Translations under genes and position numbers: made by a program
The notes under the pieces: model-generated
The model's database searches: none
What the model was told of the DNA's origin: nothing
The model's input: the letters and a program-made list of their open reading frames with translations, nothing else
Shown: positions 1 to 8,451 of the stretch, piece by piece
Position numbering within the stretch: the first letter of the stretch is position 1
Layout: every line of letters begins with the position of its first letter
IMG/VR virus record: IMGVR_UViG_3300037119_001293
Span: 1 to 44,375 of that record
Reading direction: 5' to 3' (one strand)
From: a virus
Length of the DNA: 44,375 nucleotides

Positions 1-118
1 CCACGAAGGGCACCACCGCCGGCGCGATTGCGATGTAGACAACCGCCGCCAAAAGGAAGCCGGCAACCGCCTGACGCCACCAAGAGGCAGCGACGGCGCG
101 ACCGACTACCAAGGCCAC
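1..118 (-). CDS. Partial copy of the membrane-anchored protein gene (5' end only)
   Basis: This is the first 118 nt of the gene that is complete at 43847-44365, present here because of the terminal repeat. The start codon is GTG at 118, followed by a hydrophobic anchor. It is not an independent gene; in the circular form both are the same locus. It overlaps the 3' end of the gene at 106-393 by 13 nt. Confidence 0.6.
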   Translation of the reverse strand, partial: MALVVGRAVAASWWRQAVAGFLLAAVVYIAIAPAVVPFV

Positions 119-126
119 GCGCCTGG
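1..126. repeat. Left copy of 126-bp terminal direct repeat
   Basis: These 126 bases are identical to 44248-44373 at the other end; identity stops at position 127 (g here, t at 44374). The repeat either marks a circular or permuted genome whose assembly overlaps itself, or is a true short terminal repeat. Joining the ends at the repeat keeps the gene order continuous: the GTG start at 44365 corresponds to position 118, just overlapping the end of the gene at 106-393. Confidence 0.9.
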
Positions 127-393
127 GGGTAGAAGGTTTCTTAGGGTCGCCATTGCTATGAGGATCGCCGTAAACCATCCCAGCACCCGCAAAAAGGTTT
201 TCCAAGCAAGTCGCCATGTCCGCCGCTCTAAAATGAACTCTTCGATAACCTTGTTACGCCCACGCCAGTCGTCAATGCCCGGCCCAATGTCCCTTAATAT
301 TTCGTTAAGTTCCGCCGGGGTGTACGCATTTCTTAACACCTCTAGATGTGCGTCCTTCCGGCGGACGATTCTTGACTCTTCTGGAACGGGCAT
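106..393 (-). CDS. Small protein with one C-terminal membrane segment
   Basis: 95 aa. The first ~60 residues are charged and probably cytoplasmic (EESRIVRRKDAHLEVL; DDWRGRNKVIEEFILERR). A single hydrophobic segment lies at about residues 66-86 (FLRVLGWFTAILIAMATL), followed by a short tail. A strong ribosome site (AGGAGGGAG, about 403-411) precedes the ATG. It follows the tail-fibre genes and leads into the lysis region across the genome ends, so a role in the envelope or lysis (holin or regulator of lysis) is possible. I do not recognise the family. The hairpin switch at 431-475 lies just upstream in its leader. Confidence 0.75.
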   Translation of the reverse strand: MPVPEESRIVRRKDAHLEVLRNAYTPAELNEILRDIGPGIDDWRGRNKVIEEFILERRTWRLAWKTFLRVLGWFTAILIAMATLRNLLPPGAWPW

Positions 394-430
394 TTTACAT
401 GCTCCCTCCTATCGCGTGGCGATTGAGTGA

Positions 431-475
431 GGGCAGGCTATCCCGTTGATCGCGGGGAGCCTGCCCCGCGACGGG
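431..475 (-). promoter_or_regulatory. Two mutually exclusive hairpins between tail-fibre gene and membrane-protein gene
   Basis: Read leftward, stem A pairs 464-470 (CGCGGGG) with 451-457 (CCCCGCG) and is extended by 471-475 with 442-446. Stem B pairs 458-466 (GGGCAGGCT) with 431-439 (AGCCTGCCC), 9 perfect base pairs. A and B share bases and cannot form together. Neither is followed by a T run, so this is not a classical terminator. It could be a pause site, an mRNA-processing site or a switch in front of the gene at 106-393. Confidence 0.55.
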
Positions 476-503
476 GTGTGCTTAGGGTCTAAGATCGTGA
501 ACG

Positions 504-1532
504 TCAGGCGTGCTTGACCTCGATGGACGCTCCGCGCCGGCCTGATCCTGTGGTCCAAGTCCACGACACGGCATAAGCGCCGGTCGCCGCAGCCGCTTCC
601 CACGCTACGAGCTCAGTGTGGTCTTCCGCGTTAGTTGACCCGGTTGCGACGTTAATCAGCTCGGTGGCGCCCGCGGTGGTAATTGCACTCATGCCCGTGG
701 AGAAATTGACAATGCCGACGTGCATTACCAACGATCCCGCAGTGCCCGTCGTTACCGTTGGGGCAAGGGTTGTGCCCGCGCCGGCTGCTGCCTCCGTGGT
801 GGCTACCCCGGCTACGCTCGTGGCGTGACCGTTGAAAATCTGCCAGCCGGAACAGCGGATGGAACGCGGGGTGTCCGCGTTTACGCCGTCGTCAAAGCTG
901 ACTTGGATCGTCTGCGCCGTCGCGGTAACGATGTTGCCCTCGATGGCGTAGGCCGAGATGGATTGCCGCCCGTTGAACCCGTGCGCGGTGGTGATCTTGG
1001 TAAGGGCGGTTCCGGTCCCCGTTGCCCTTGACGCGGTGCCGATAGTGACGACTAGGGCAATCTCCCGCGTGGTCGAGCTGTTGTTGTTCGCGGTGACGTT
1101 GATGATGATCGGGTGCCCGGCGAGCGGCGTGAACGAGGCGCTTTCCCGTACGGTCGCAACGCTGGTGGTGTCAGAAATCGCTGCGAAAAGCGAAGTTGGC
1201 GCGAAGGCTGCAACCCGCACGCCATCGGCGGTTGCGGAAGCAGAGCCCCCCGCGTTTGTGGCCGTGACAACGCACGTTAGGGACGTTACCGCCCCCGCCG
1301 GGGTGTATGCGCTGGAGTCTGTCCCGGCGTTTACGCCGTCTTCCTTCCATTGATATGAGTAGCTGGACGCGCCGGCCCACGTTCCCGTGCTGCATGTCTG
1401 CTGCACGCCCGGCTCATGCACGCCAGTGATGGCCGGAAGGACCGAGTTAGTGGGGGCGCTTCCGCCGCCCGCACTGCGCGCCGGGTTGAGGCCGAGAGAT
1501 AAACCGACGCGCATGGGATTCAGGCCCCCCAT
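504..1532 (-). CDS. Tail fibre or receptor-binding protein with Ig-like domain and C-terminal beta domain
   Basis: 342 aa. Residues ~25-110 form an Ig-like domain (LPAITGVHEPGVQQTCS...YSYQWKEDG...LTCVVTATNAGG) closely related to two domains in the large protein at 3033-8315. Residues ~112-342 form a beta-rich domain, ending RRGASIEVKHA, that is paralogous to the last ~240 residues of the large protein. This is a probable virion surface protein that binds host or bridges fibres. The ATG at 1532 overlaps the stop of the preceding gene (1520-1522); a second in-frame ATG is at 1514. Family assignment rests on internal paralogy; the virion role is inferred from position. Confidence 0.75.
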   Translation of the reverse strand: MGGLNPMRVGLSLGLNPARSAGGGSAPTNSVLPAITGVHEPGVQQTCSTGTWAGASSYSYQWKEDGVNAGTDSSAYTPAGAVTSLTCVVTATNAGGSASATADGVRVAAFAPTSLFAAISDTTSVATVRESASFTPLAGHPIIINVTANNNSSTTREIALVVTIGTASRATGTGTALTKITTAHGFNGRQSISAYAIEGNIVTATAQTIQVSFDDGVNADTPRSIRCSGWQIFNGHATSVAGVATTEAAAGAGTTLAPTVTTGTAGSLVMHVGIVNFSTGMSAITTAGATELINVATGSTNAEDHTELVAWEAAAATGAYAVSWTWTTGSGRRGASIEVKHA

Positions 1533-2812
1533 ATCAGGGCGCTGCCGTAGTAGACAGCCGTGACAGTAGACGCGCCGACCTTCAGTGCGTCCGCATCGTC
1601 AATCGTGAATGACGAGACGTATTCGTATGGCCCCAGGTCAACCGTGCCGCCGACGACGCGCGTATTTCCCTCAGCATCGAAGCTCGGCAGGCCATAAGTA
1701 GCGGTGCCGGCGTTCCGCGCGGGAGATGTGGCCTGTAAGTGCAAGTCGGTTGGCGCGCCGACAAAGTCCGGGTTTTGCGCAAGGATGTTGCCGTTACCCG
1801 TGGTAGGCGTGACGCACCCGGGGCCGTCGATATTCAAGCTTGAGCTGCCGGTGCTGTTCGTGTTGTACGTTAGGTTATTGTACCAGATCGTACCGGTGCA
1901 AGCTTCCCCGTTACTGCCTACGGCATAGTTGCCGATCGCGGTATTGTAGGAACACTGACCCGCACCCGAGTTGTCGGCGACAGAAATATTATTGACGAAT
2001 GTATTATTCACGCCCGCCTGATTGCTCAGGTCGCCGCGCCATGTGCCCTGAGAGCCGTCTATGCCGTTTTTGTAGCAGGTATTATTTCGGATAACGATAT
2101 GATCGGACCAAGTAATACCAATGCCTTTGTTCCCGTTCCCGTAGGCAACGCAGTTTTCGACCAGTCCGCCATAGGGGTAGCTGATGCCGAGCCAATCCTC
2201 CGGGTTCGGCCCGTAGGACAGGGTGTGCTGCCAGTCGTCCATGAGGATGCCGTTGCCGTCGGTCGAGCCGCCGGTCGTCCAATTATCGTAGACGAGGCAG
2301 TTGCGAATGATGTTGCGCGGGCCGGCTGTGACCGTGTCCCCGGTGATGTTCCGGGACTGATACATGGTGATGCCTGAGAACCAGCCGCCGCGACCGTTGC
2401 CGTAGCAGACGCAATCCTCGACGGTGAAGAACTCGCCCCACGGCAGGGAGATGCCTGAATTAGGATTCTCATGCGAGATGCAGTTTCGAATCGTGATATG
2501 GTGCGAATTCTGAATCTCGATCCCGTGGTTGCCGGTGGTTTTGATGTCCAAGCCGTCGATGACGACGTTGTTGATACCGTTGCCGTTGATGGCGTTCCCG
2601 GACGAAGCACGGACAAGCACTAGCCCCGTGTTTTCGGCCTGTAGCGTCTGGCCGGTGTCCATCCAGAACCCTTCGTTATAGGTTCCGTTCCCCACAATGA
2701 CGGTGCCGGCCGGGGCGCTGTCTAGCCCCTTGGTGATCGTCAGGTACGGGTTGCCGGTTGACCCGGTTCCGGTCGAGTCATTGCCCGTCTTGCGGACGTA
2801 TACGGTAGCCAT
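1520..2812 (-). CDS. Right-handed beta-helix tailspike protein
   Basis: 430 aa. The N-terminus (VYVRKTGNDSTGTGSTGNPY) is the typical opening of parallel beta-helix proteins of the pectate-lyase/NosD type. Short periodic repeats follow at residues ~70-340 (NVVIDGLDI, HHITIRNCISHENPNSGI, VEDCVCYGN, NIIRNCLVYDN, LVENCVAYGNGNKGIGI, HIVIRNNTCYKNG). Such folds occur in phage tailspikes that bind or cut surface polysaccharide. The C-terminal ~35 residues (FTIDDADALKVGASTVTAVYYGSALIWGA) form a separate small domain. It is clearly paralogous to the protein at 41200-42204. Depolymerase activity is inferred, not shown. Confidence 0.8.
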   Translation of the reverse strand: MATVYVRKTGNDSTGTGSTGNPYLTITKGLDSAPAGTVIVGNGTYNEGFWMDTGQTLQAENTGLVLVRASSGNAINGNGINNVVIDGLDIKTTGNHGIEIQNSHHITIRNCISHENPNSGISLPWGEFFTVEDCVCYGNGRGGWFSGITMYQSRNITGDTVTAGPRNIIRNCLVYDNWTTGGSTDGNGILMDDWQHTLSYGPNPEDWLGISYPYGGLVENCVAYGNGNKGIGITWSDHIVIRNNTCYKNGIDGSQGTWRGDLSNQAGVNNTFVNNISVADNSGAGQCSYNTAIGNYAVGSNGEACTGTIWYNNLTYNTNSTGSSSLNIDGPGCVTPTTGNGNILAQNPDFVGAPTDLHLQATSPARNAGTATYGLPSFDAEGNTRVVGGTVDLGPYEYVSSFTIDDADALKVGASTVTAVYYGSALIWGA

Positions 2813-3036
2813 TACCCGACAATCACATAGAACGTGCTGGCGTCGGGAGCCCCGAGGGCCGCATAGTTCGCCGCGGAAATCTTGACCATATTCTCGATTG
2901 CCACCGCGCCGGTTCCGCCCTGAGTGGTGTTAGACAGCACATAGCTGTCAATCAGATTGGTGAACTGAGCCGCTGTCGGTACGTCGGAAGTCTCGAAGTA
3001 GGTCTTAAGGGTCGTCTTGCTTTGAGCAGTCATCAT
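2812..3036 (-). CDS. Small tail-fibre-associated protein
   Basis: 74 aa starting MMTAQSKTTLKTYFETSDVPTAAQFTNLIDSYV. The N-terminal TTLKTYFETGDxPTxxQFxxLIDS pattern is common at the start of phage fibre and baseplate-associated proteins; a related motif opens the protein at 8448-9650 (ITPTDMRTVFDGLMDSV). The ATG at 3036 or 3033 overlaps the TGA of the large fibre gene (3033-3035), with GAGG upstream. It probably acts with the adjacent tailspike, perhaps as a connector or chaperone; no catalytic motif is seen. Confidence 0.75.
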   Translation of the reverse strand: MMTAQSKTTLKTYFETSDVPTAAQFTNLIDSYVLSNTTQGGTGAVAIENMVKISAANYAALGAPDASTFYVIVG

Positions 3037-6000
3037 GCCACCTCGAATGTTGAGCCAATTACCATGTAACCGATGCCGGTTCCGCCCGTGTCCGGCTTCA
3101 CCTCGACGCCCACACCGAAACGGGGCGTCGATCCAGTCCAAGTAAGCGTGGCGCTGTACGCGCCTGCCGTGGTCGTAGTTTCCCAGGCCTCCACCGCCAC
3201 GAAGTCGGACGCATTCGTTGTCCCGGTCGCGGCGTTGCGGAGTTGCGTTGCCCCGGCCACCGCTACCGTTACGCTCGTGGCCGGTTGCGTTACCCCGGTC
3301 GAGTAGAAGACAATCGAGTTGTTTGTTCCGGTAGTGACGGCGGGGGCCAACGACTGCGCGGCGCCTGAGCCGAGCTCGCCAACATTCCCCAGCGCCGCGG
3401 TTGCGTGCGCGCCAGGAACGCGCCAGATGGACACGTCTACGGCCCGCTTGCTGTCAGCATTCACGCCGTCGTTAAAGCCAACCTTGACCGTAGAGAGCGT
3501 GGCAACAACGTCGCCGGCCTCGATAAAGAAGATCGCCCCCGTGTTCCGGGCGTTATTCCCGCCCACAGCTTCGGTCTGCGCTGTGGTGCTCGTGTGGTTG
3601 TGCGAGGGCGCCCCGATCGTCACCTTGAGCGCGAGCTGACGCGTGGTGCTGCTGTCGTTTAAGCCATGCACAACGATGATGAGCGGCTGCCCGGCGAGCG
3701 GGGTGAAGCTCGGAGTTTCCACCACCGTGCTTCCGGTGGTGCTGTCGGAATAGCTGGTCACAAACACCGGCTCGAATGCTGCGGGCGCGTTGATCGTCAC
3801 ACCCGCCGCCGTCGCAGGGCTGCCCGCTCCGCCCGCATTGCTGGCCGTCACCACGCAGGTAAGCGTACCCGCCGACACGGGCGTGTAAGCGCTAGCGTTG
3901 GTGCCCACGTTGCCACCGCCCAGCTTCCACTGATAGGCGTAGGCGGTCGGGGTGTTGCTCCAGGTGCCCGTCGTGACGGTATGCGAGGCTCCGGTAACGC
4001 CCGTGCCCGAGATGACCGGAAGCACCGAATTGACCGGAACCGCCACTGCCGTGATCGTCACGGCGCCCGAAGTCGCCGAGGTGGAGCCGACAGCGTTCGT
4101 CGCCGTGACAACGCAAGTCAGGGAACCCGCCGACACGGGCGTGTAAGCGTTCGCGTTGGTCCCGACGTTGCTGCCGTTCAGTTTCCACTGGTAGGCGTAG
4201 GAGGTTGGCGTGCCGCTCCAAGTGCCCGTGGACACCGTATGCGATGCCGCGGTCAGGCCAGTGCCGGTGATGGCCGGCAGGATGACATTGGCGGGCGCGG
4301 CAGGAGCGGAAGCGAAGAACTCAACCGACCCGCCAGAGCGGTTTCCGGTCGCGCCGCCCCAGGCGAACGATGCCACGCTGTTGCTGACGATCGCCTTTGT
4401 TTCCCAGCCGACGCACGAGGTAATCACGTTGGAGCCGCTGCCGGCTAGGCTGGTCGCCAGTTGGGTAACGCCCGTCACCGTCATGGCCGTATCGAGCGTG
4501 GTAGCCCCGAGGTGCAGCACGAGCGAATTTGCCGCCGTGGTGGTTAGCGTGTTCGTGAGGGTGGAGCCGCCAGACAGCGACCGGTTGACCACCGCGCCGG
4601 TGCCATCGGTGTTTGGCAGGTACCAGCCGTAGAGCGTGCAGGCCCGTTTGGACGAGGTCCACTCCACCCGCAGTGTGAGCGGGCCTGTTGACGAAGGGGC
4701 ATACGTGTAAATCGCGCTGTTGCTGCGGCTAAACCAGCCGCCAGCAAGATAGGTCAACACAGTCCCCTGACCCGCTCCGCGCCCAGGCGCGCCAATCGTC
4801 ACGGTGCGGACGAGCTCGGCTGTGGTGGTGGTGTGGTTGCTTGCTGCAAGCGCAAAAGCGAGCGTGCCGCCTGTGACCGGAGTAAACTCCGGGCTTTCGG
4901 TGGTGGTCGTGTTGTTCCCCGTCGCGACGACGGGCGTGAATAGTTCGACTGGCATTGTTGCCCCGCTATCTGAGACCGCAAAGGCCGCTGAGATTGCGGC
5001 ATTGGAGAGCGTGCCTCCGTCCTTCTGTGCATAGGCGACTTCCCATGTTCCCGTAGCGGCTGCGCCCGAGAAGTTCATGGTTCCCGCGGTAGCTGTGGCG
5101 TTGCCTGAGGCTGTCGCTGCCACGTCGTCGCCGTCCGTGCCGGCAACAATCTGTGTGGCGTTGGGGTTCGTGGCGCTTGAGGGATACCGAACCCAATAGA
5201 CGGTGCCCGCCTCACTGGCGACCGAGATGGTCCCCGCCCATCCGGTTGACCCCACGGCAACCGCGGTTGGCGAGGCGATGGTCAGCGCGGCTATGGAGAA
5301 CGCCCCGGAATCGACAACGGGCGTTGTGTCTGGGCCGGAACGTTGCACCATGTAGCAAAGCCAGTCGCCGACTGAGGCCGCGCCAAGAATTGTCTTCACA
5401 CCGGCCGTAGCTACGGAGAACGTCCCGGAACTGAATGCCGGGTTGGCGTCCCCGTCCGTGCCGGCGATGATCTCGTCCGCGTCCGGCGCGGTCGCCCCAA
5501 GTGGCACGAGCGCCCAATAGCCGGTTCCGCCCGCGATGTTTACGGTTACAGTCCCTTGGAACGTCGCGCCGCTGGTGCCCACAGCATCCGGCGACGTAAG
5601 GGTGAAAGGGGTTTCTGCGGGCGCTGTGCCGGGCTCATAGTCGAGGGTAAACGGCAAGTGTGCGTCATCAGTCGTGACCCGGTAGGGATACAGCGACCAG
5701 TCGGAATTGGAGCCGAGTGCCCCGGCCTTGCTGTCCGCGCCGGTCAGGATGGTGGCGCATCCCTCCATCATGTCGTCAAAGTCTTGGAAAAACAGCGGAC
5801 GGCCGCCGCCAAGGCCGGCAACCATCTCAAGCTGCGTCTTGGCCGTGTTGCCGCCGGTACCGAAGTTCTTTTCCGTTATGACCGACGCCGAGGAGAAAAA
5901 CCGGCAGGCATTCCATCCGGAATATGTATTCACGGCCCCGGCAAGGTTCGTGATGTTGAACTGAGAACCCTTCTGGAGGTTTCCCGAATTCCAATCCGCC

Positions 6001-8315
6001 GGTAGCCCTATGATTTTCTGGTTAAGGATCAACGTGTTGTGGCAGACTTGGCTGTTAGAGCCTAGTACCTGAGAGATACCGTTACCGCCGCCGGATAGAA
6101 TGATGATGTTCCCAAAAAGCTGCCCGACCGAAAGCGAGTTGGTGCCGTTCCCGTTGAACATCCCCTGACCGTCGCCGCGGGCGTTGCAGAGGATGCGGTT
6201 GTGATGCATACGGAAATTCGGCCAGAAGCCGCCGCTGTCGCCGAATATCTGAATATAGTCGGTGTGATCCCCGCCCAGATCATCGGCGCTGGACATGGAA
6301 GAATAGAAGTCATTCCGGCGGATTATCAGCTCAAAGTTCTGGCCGGTCTTGTTCCTTATCTTGATGAAGTCCTGGCTGAAGTGGTGAAACCGGTTCTGCT
6401 CTATGATTACCCGGTTAATTGCGGTGCAGTGGAGAACTGACCGCACGCCACCCACGTCGCAATTGCGGATCGTGAGGTTGCGCATCATATTCCCGGCAAG
6501 CGCCCCGGTGGCGTTCGCGCTGCCCAGCCACCTCGGCCCGCGAACCTGATAGGTGTAGGAGGCCGCGCCGGACAGGAAGCCGCCGGCAGCGGTAACGCCA
6601 GCTGGCGAAGCAAGGACAGTCGCCGTCGCCCCGTCCAGGCCGACTACTGACGCGCCTATCGGGATGGTGCCGTTGGTGTTCTCATTGGCCGCGGTGACGG
6701 TTCCGTTTCCTATCCCGTGGTCGGTGCCGGACGTGTCGGAAATCTGCATCTCATAGGTGCTGCCGCTGATAAGGCGGATGCCCAGGAGCACGCGGGGAAT
6801 GCCCCGCACCGTCACGATGTCCGGGGCGCCGTAGGCGTACTCGCGGAAGGTGCCCGTGACGCTGTTGACGCGCAGGAGCGAGCCCCAGGTGTCGACGCCG
6901 TAATCGTTGGCCCCGCCACCGCCGGCCGTGACGCCCGGCCAGCCGGATAGGGTCGTTGCGTTCCCAACGTTGACGATCCCGTCGAGGATAACGTCGGTCG
7001 TCGGCGCACGATCTAGCGTAAGAACCACCGTGCTGCCATCGACCGTCTCCGAGCGCCCGGCCGCAATCTCGGTCAATAGATTCGACAGAACGAACGTTCC
7101 GCCGGTCATCCACAGCGAACCGACGCCCTCGACGCGCGCCGCAGGAAGCCCCTCCGCCATCTCGCCGGTAACGGTTAGCGTGCCCGCGATAACGCGAGGC
7201 GTTCCGCTGACACCGCAGACCTTGGCGTTGAACTGCACCATAGTAACCGTCACACCGGCGCGAAGCTGAATGGTGAAGTCGCCGGTCCCGGCGGGCGTCA
7301 TAGAGACGTTGGTGAACTCGGTCGCTGTGGAGCATGACACCATGCGCGGCACGACAACTACATTGATGGTCACGCTCTCGCTGTCCACGGTCGCAGTGAT
7401 CTGCTCCGAAAGCATCCCGCCGGTGCCGGTATAGACGAGCTTGCCCGACGACAGCGCCCAGCGTGCTGCGGGTTGGCTGTCGATAGAGGTGATGTTGATG
7501 GCCGCGCCATCGGCATCCCGCGCCTGTGCGTCTCCTTCGCCGGTCGGGGTCAGGGCGCCGAAATAGATGGTCTGGTCCGCGGGGGCGGGGGCGTCCGCTT
7601 CCAGAACGGTCACGTCGAAGACAATCAGCGCCGGACCGCCGGCATTCGTTGCCGTCACCGTCACAGGGCCGAAACGGCTATCCACGGTGCCGAGCGTGAC
7701 AACTCCGGTCGCGCTGTCGATTGTCGCCTCGGTGCCAGCAACCGACCATGTTACCGAGACGAGCGACGGGTCGCCGAGAACCTGCACATAGGATGCAGCG
7801 TTGATGGTCTGATCCCCGTCGTCTTCGTCATAGATTTGCGCCGGGATGGCGGCGATGACAGTCGGGGCTGAGATCGTGACCGCGTTGACGCTGGAGTAAA
7901 ACGTCTCTGTCAACCCCCCTAGCGTGACCGTCACGCCAAGGCGAATGCTGCTCGTCGCCTGCCAGAGCGCGAGGGGGATTTGGTAGGTAATGAAGTCCTC
8001 GGCGAAAACGACCTCTTCGTCGGTCGCGTCGACGTAGGAGAGGAAATGCGTTGTCGTCGCTCCGGCGGTATAGGTGCCGACGTATGGAGTGATGGTTGCG
8101 TTGACTACGGTAGAGCCGATGATGGCTGCCGGGGTGAGTTGGTCGATCCCGTCAACGTCGCCCTCAATCTGCACGGAATCGTCAATCGTCCCGATGTAGT
8201 GCGGGCTCGGCGGCAGTTGATCCTCGACCACAGACAAGGCGACCGTCGCGCCCGGCGCGAGGCCGGATATTTCAATACCGGCTGAAACCGGGAACGCGAA
8301 GATCTTGTTTGCCAT
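3033..8315 (-). CDS. Giant modular tail fibre/tailspike (1760 aa)
   Basis: Modules in order: beta-rich N-terminus with Ig/cadherin-like segments (~1-330, including IPAQIYDEDDGDQTINAASYV); a beta-helix at ~600-770 (NLTIRNCDVGG, RVIIEQNRFHHF, ELIIRRNDFYSS); two related ~105-residue units starting near 905 and 1010 (TLTSPDAVGTSGATFQG / TIASPTAVAVGSTGWAG); a beta domain at ~1123-1335; two near-identical 86-residue Ig-like repeats (~1340-1510); and a C-terminal beta domain (~1513-1755). The beta domains at ~1123 and ~1513 resemble each other and the C-terminus of the 504-1532 product. It is the largest gene here and a probable main host-recognition structure. It lies between two other fibre genes, and codon style matches its neighbours. 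Confidence 0.85.
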   Translation of the reverse strand: MANKIFAFPVSAGIEISGLAPGATVALSVVEDQLPPSPHYIGTIDDSVQIEGDVDGIDQLTPAAIIGSTVVNATITPYVGTYTAGATTTHFLSYVDATDEEVVFAEDFITYQIPLALWQATSSIRLGVTVTLGGLTETFYSSVNAVTISAPTVIAAIPAQIYDEDDGDQTINAASYVQVLGDPSLVSVTWSVAGTEATIDSATGVVTLGTVDSRFGPVTVTATNAGGPALIVFDVTVLEADAPAPADQTIYFGALTPTGEGDAQARDADGAAINITSIDSQPAARWALSSGKLVYTGTGGMLSEQITATVDSESVTINVVVVPRMVSCSTATEFTNVSMTPAGTGDFTIQLRAGVTVTMVQFNAKVCGVSGTPRVIAGTLTVTGEMAEGLPAARVEGVGSLWMTGGTFVLSNLLTEIAAGRSETVDGSTVVLTLDRAPTTDVILDGIVNVGNATTLSGWPGVTAGGGGANDYGVDTWGSLLRVNSVTGTFREYAYGAPDIVTVRGIPRVLLGIRLISGSTYEMQISDTSGTDHGIGNGTVTAANENTNGTIPIGASVVGLDGATATVLASPAGVTAAGGFLSGAASYTYQVRGPRWLGSANATGALAGNMMRNLTIRNCDVGGVRSVLHCTAINRVIIEQNRFHHFSQDFIKIRNKTGQNFELIIRRNDFYSSMSSADDLGGDHTDYIQIFGDSGGFWPNFRMHHNRILCNARGDGQGMFNGNGTNSLSVGQLFGNIIILSGGGNGISQVLGSNSQVCHNTLILNQKIIGLPADWNSGNLQKGSQFNITNLAGAVNTYSGWNACRFFSSASVITEKNFGTGGNTAKTQLEMVAGLGGGRPLFFQDFDDMMEGCATILTGADSKAGALGSNSDWSLYPYRVTTDDAHLPFTLDYEPGTAPAETPFTLTSPDAVGTSGATFQGTVTVNIAGGTGYWALVPLGATAPDADEIIAGTDGDANPAFSSGTFSVATAGVKTILGAASVGDWLCYMVQRSGPDTTPVVDSGAFSIAALTIASPTAVAVGSTGWAGTISVASEAGTVYWVRYPSSATNPNATQIVAGTDGDDVAATASGNATATAGTMNFSGAAATGTWEVAYAQKDGGTLSNAAISAAFAVSDSGATMPVELFTPVVATGNNTTTTESPEFTPVTGGTLAFALAASNHTTTTAELVRTVTIGAPGRGAGQGTVLTYLAGGWFSRSNSAIYTYAPSSTGPLTLRVEWTSSKRACTLYGWYLPNTDGTGAVVNRSLSGGSTLTNTLTTTAANSLVLHLGATTLDTAMTVTGVTQLATSLAGSGSNVITSCVGWETKAIVSNSVASFAWGGATGNRSGGSVEFFASAPAAPANVILPAITGTGLTAASHTVSTGTWSGTPTSYAYQWKLNGSNVGTNANAYTPVSAGSLTCVVTATNAVGSTSATSGAVTITAVAVPVNSVLPVISGTGVTGASHTVTTGTWSNTPTAYAYQWKLGGGNVGTNASAYTPVSAGTLTCVVTASNAGGAGSPATAAGVTINAPAAFEPVFVTSYSDSTTGSTVVETPSFTPLAGQPLIIVVHGLNDSSTTRQLALKVTIGAPSHNHTSTTAQTEAVGGNNARNTGAIFFIEAGDVVATLSTVKVGFNDGVNADSKRAVDVSIWRVPGAHATAALGNVGELGSGAAQSLAPAVTTGTNNSIVFYSTGVTQPATSVTVAVAGATQLRNAATGTTNASDFVAVEAWETTTTAGAYSATLTWTGSTPRFGVGVEVKPDTGGTGIGYMVIGSTFEVA
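3780..4295 (-). repeat. Two tandem 258-bp repeats encoding Ig-like domains
   Basis: Two in-frame copies offset by 258 bp (86 codons); for example CCGCCGACACGGGCGTGTAA begins near 3869 and again near 4127. Each encodes LPxIxGTGxTxASHTVxTGTWS...YAYQWKL...TPVSAGxLTCVVTAxNA. A more diverged third copy lies in the gene at 504-1532. The high nucleotide identity suggests recent duplication or ongoing recombination. Confidence 0.8.
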
Positions 8316-8322
8316 TTATTGT

Positions 8323-8451
8323 CTATCTCCGAGTAACCGTTGTGCCGTCCGAAGTAACGACAGAATATCTATTCACGCTGAACGTGGTTTCGGTGACGGT
8401 GACGACCAGCACCGGACGAGCCGGGCTGATAAAAACCATCATCATCATCAT
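8323..8451 (-). CDS. Small beta-rich protein with five consecutive ATG codons at its start
   Basis: 42 aa if the first ATG (8451) is used: five Met, then VFISPARPVLVVTVTETTFS and VNRYSVVTSDGTTVTRR, stop TAG 8323-8325. The ATG run overlaps the TGA of the fibre gene at 8448-8450, the usual coupling in this genome, and the gene ends 8 nt before the start of the giant fibre. Any of the five ATGs (8439-8451) could be used. Function unknown; being between two fibre genes it may be a small fibre-linked structural or assembly protein. Confidence 0.6.
   Translation of the reverse strand: MMMMMVFISPARPVLVVTVTETTFSVNRYSVVTSDGTTVTRR

Noticed and set aside
3666-4448. Long rightward reading frame (260 codons) antisense to the giant fibre gene
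   Set aside because: Arg/Gly/His-rich product with no motif; it mirrors the Ig-repeat coding strand and has the composition typical of shadow frames in GC-rich DNA.
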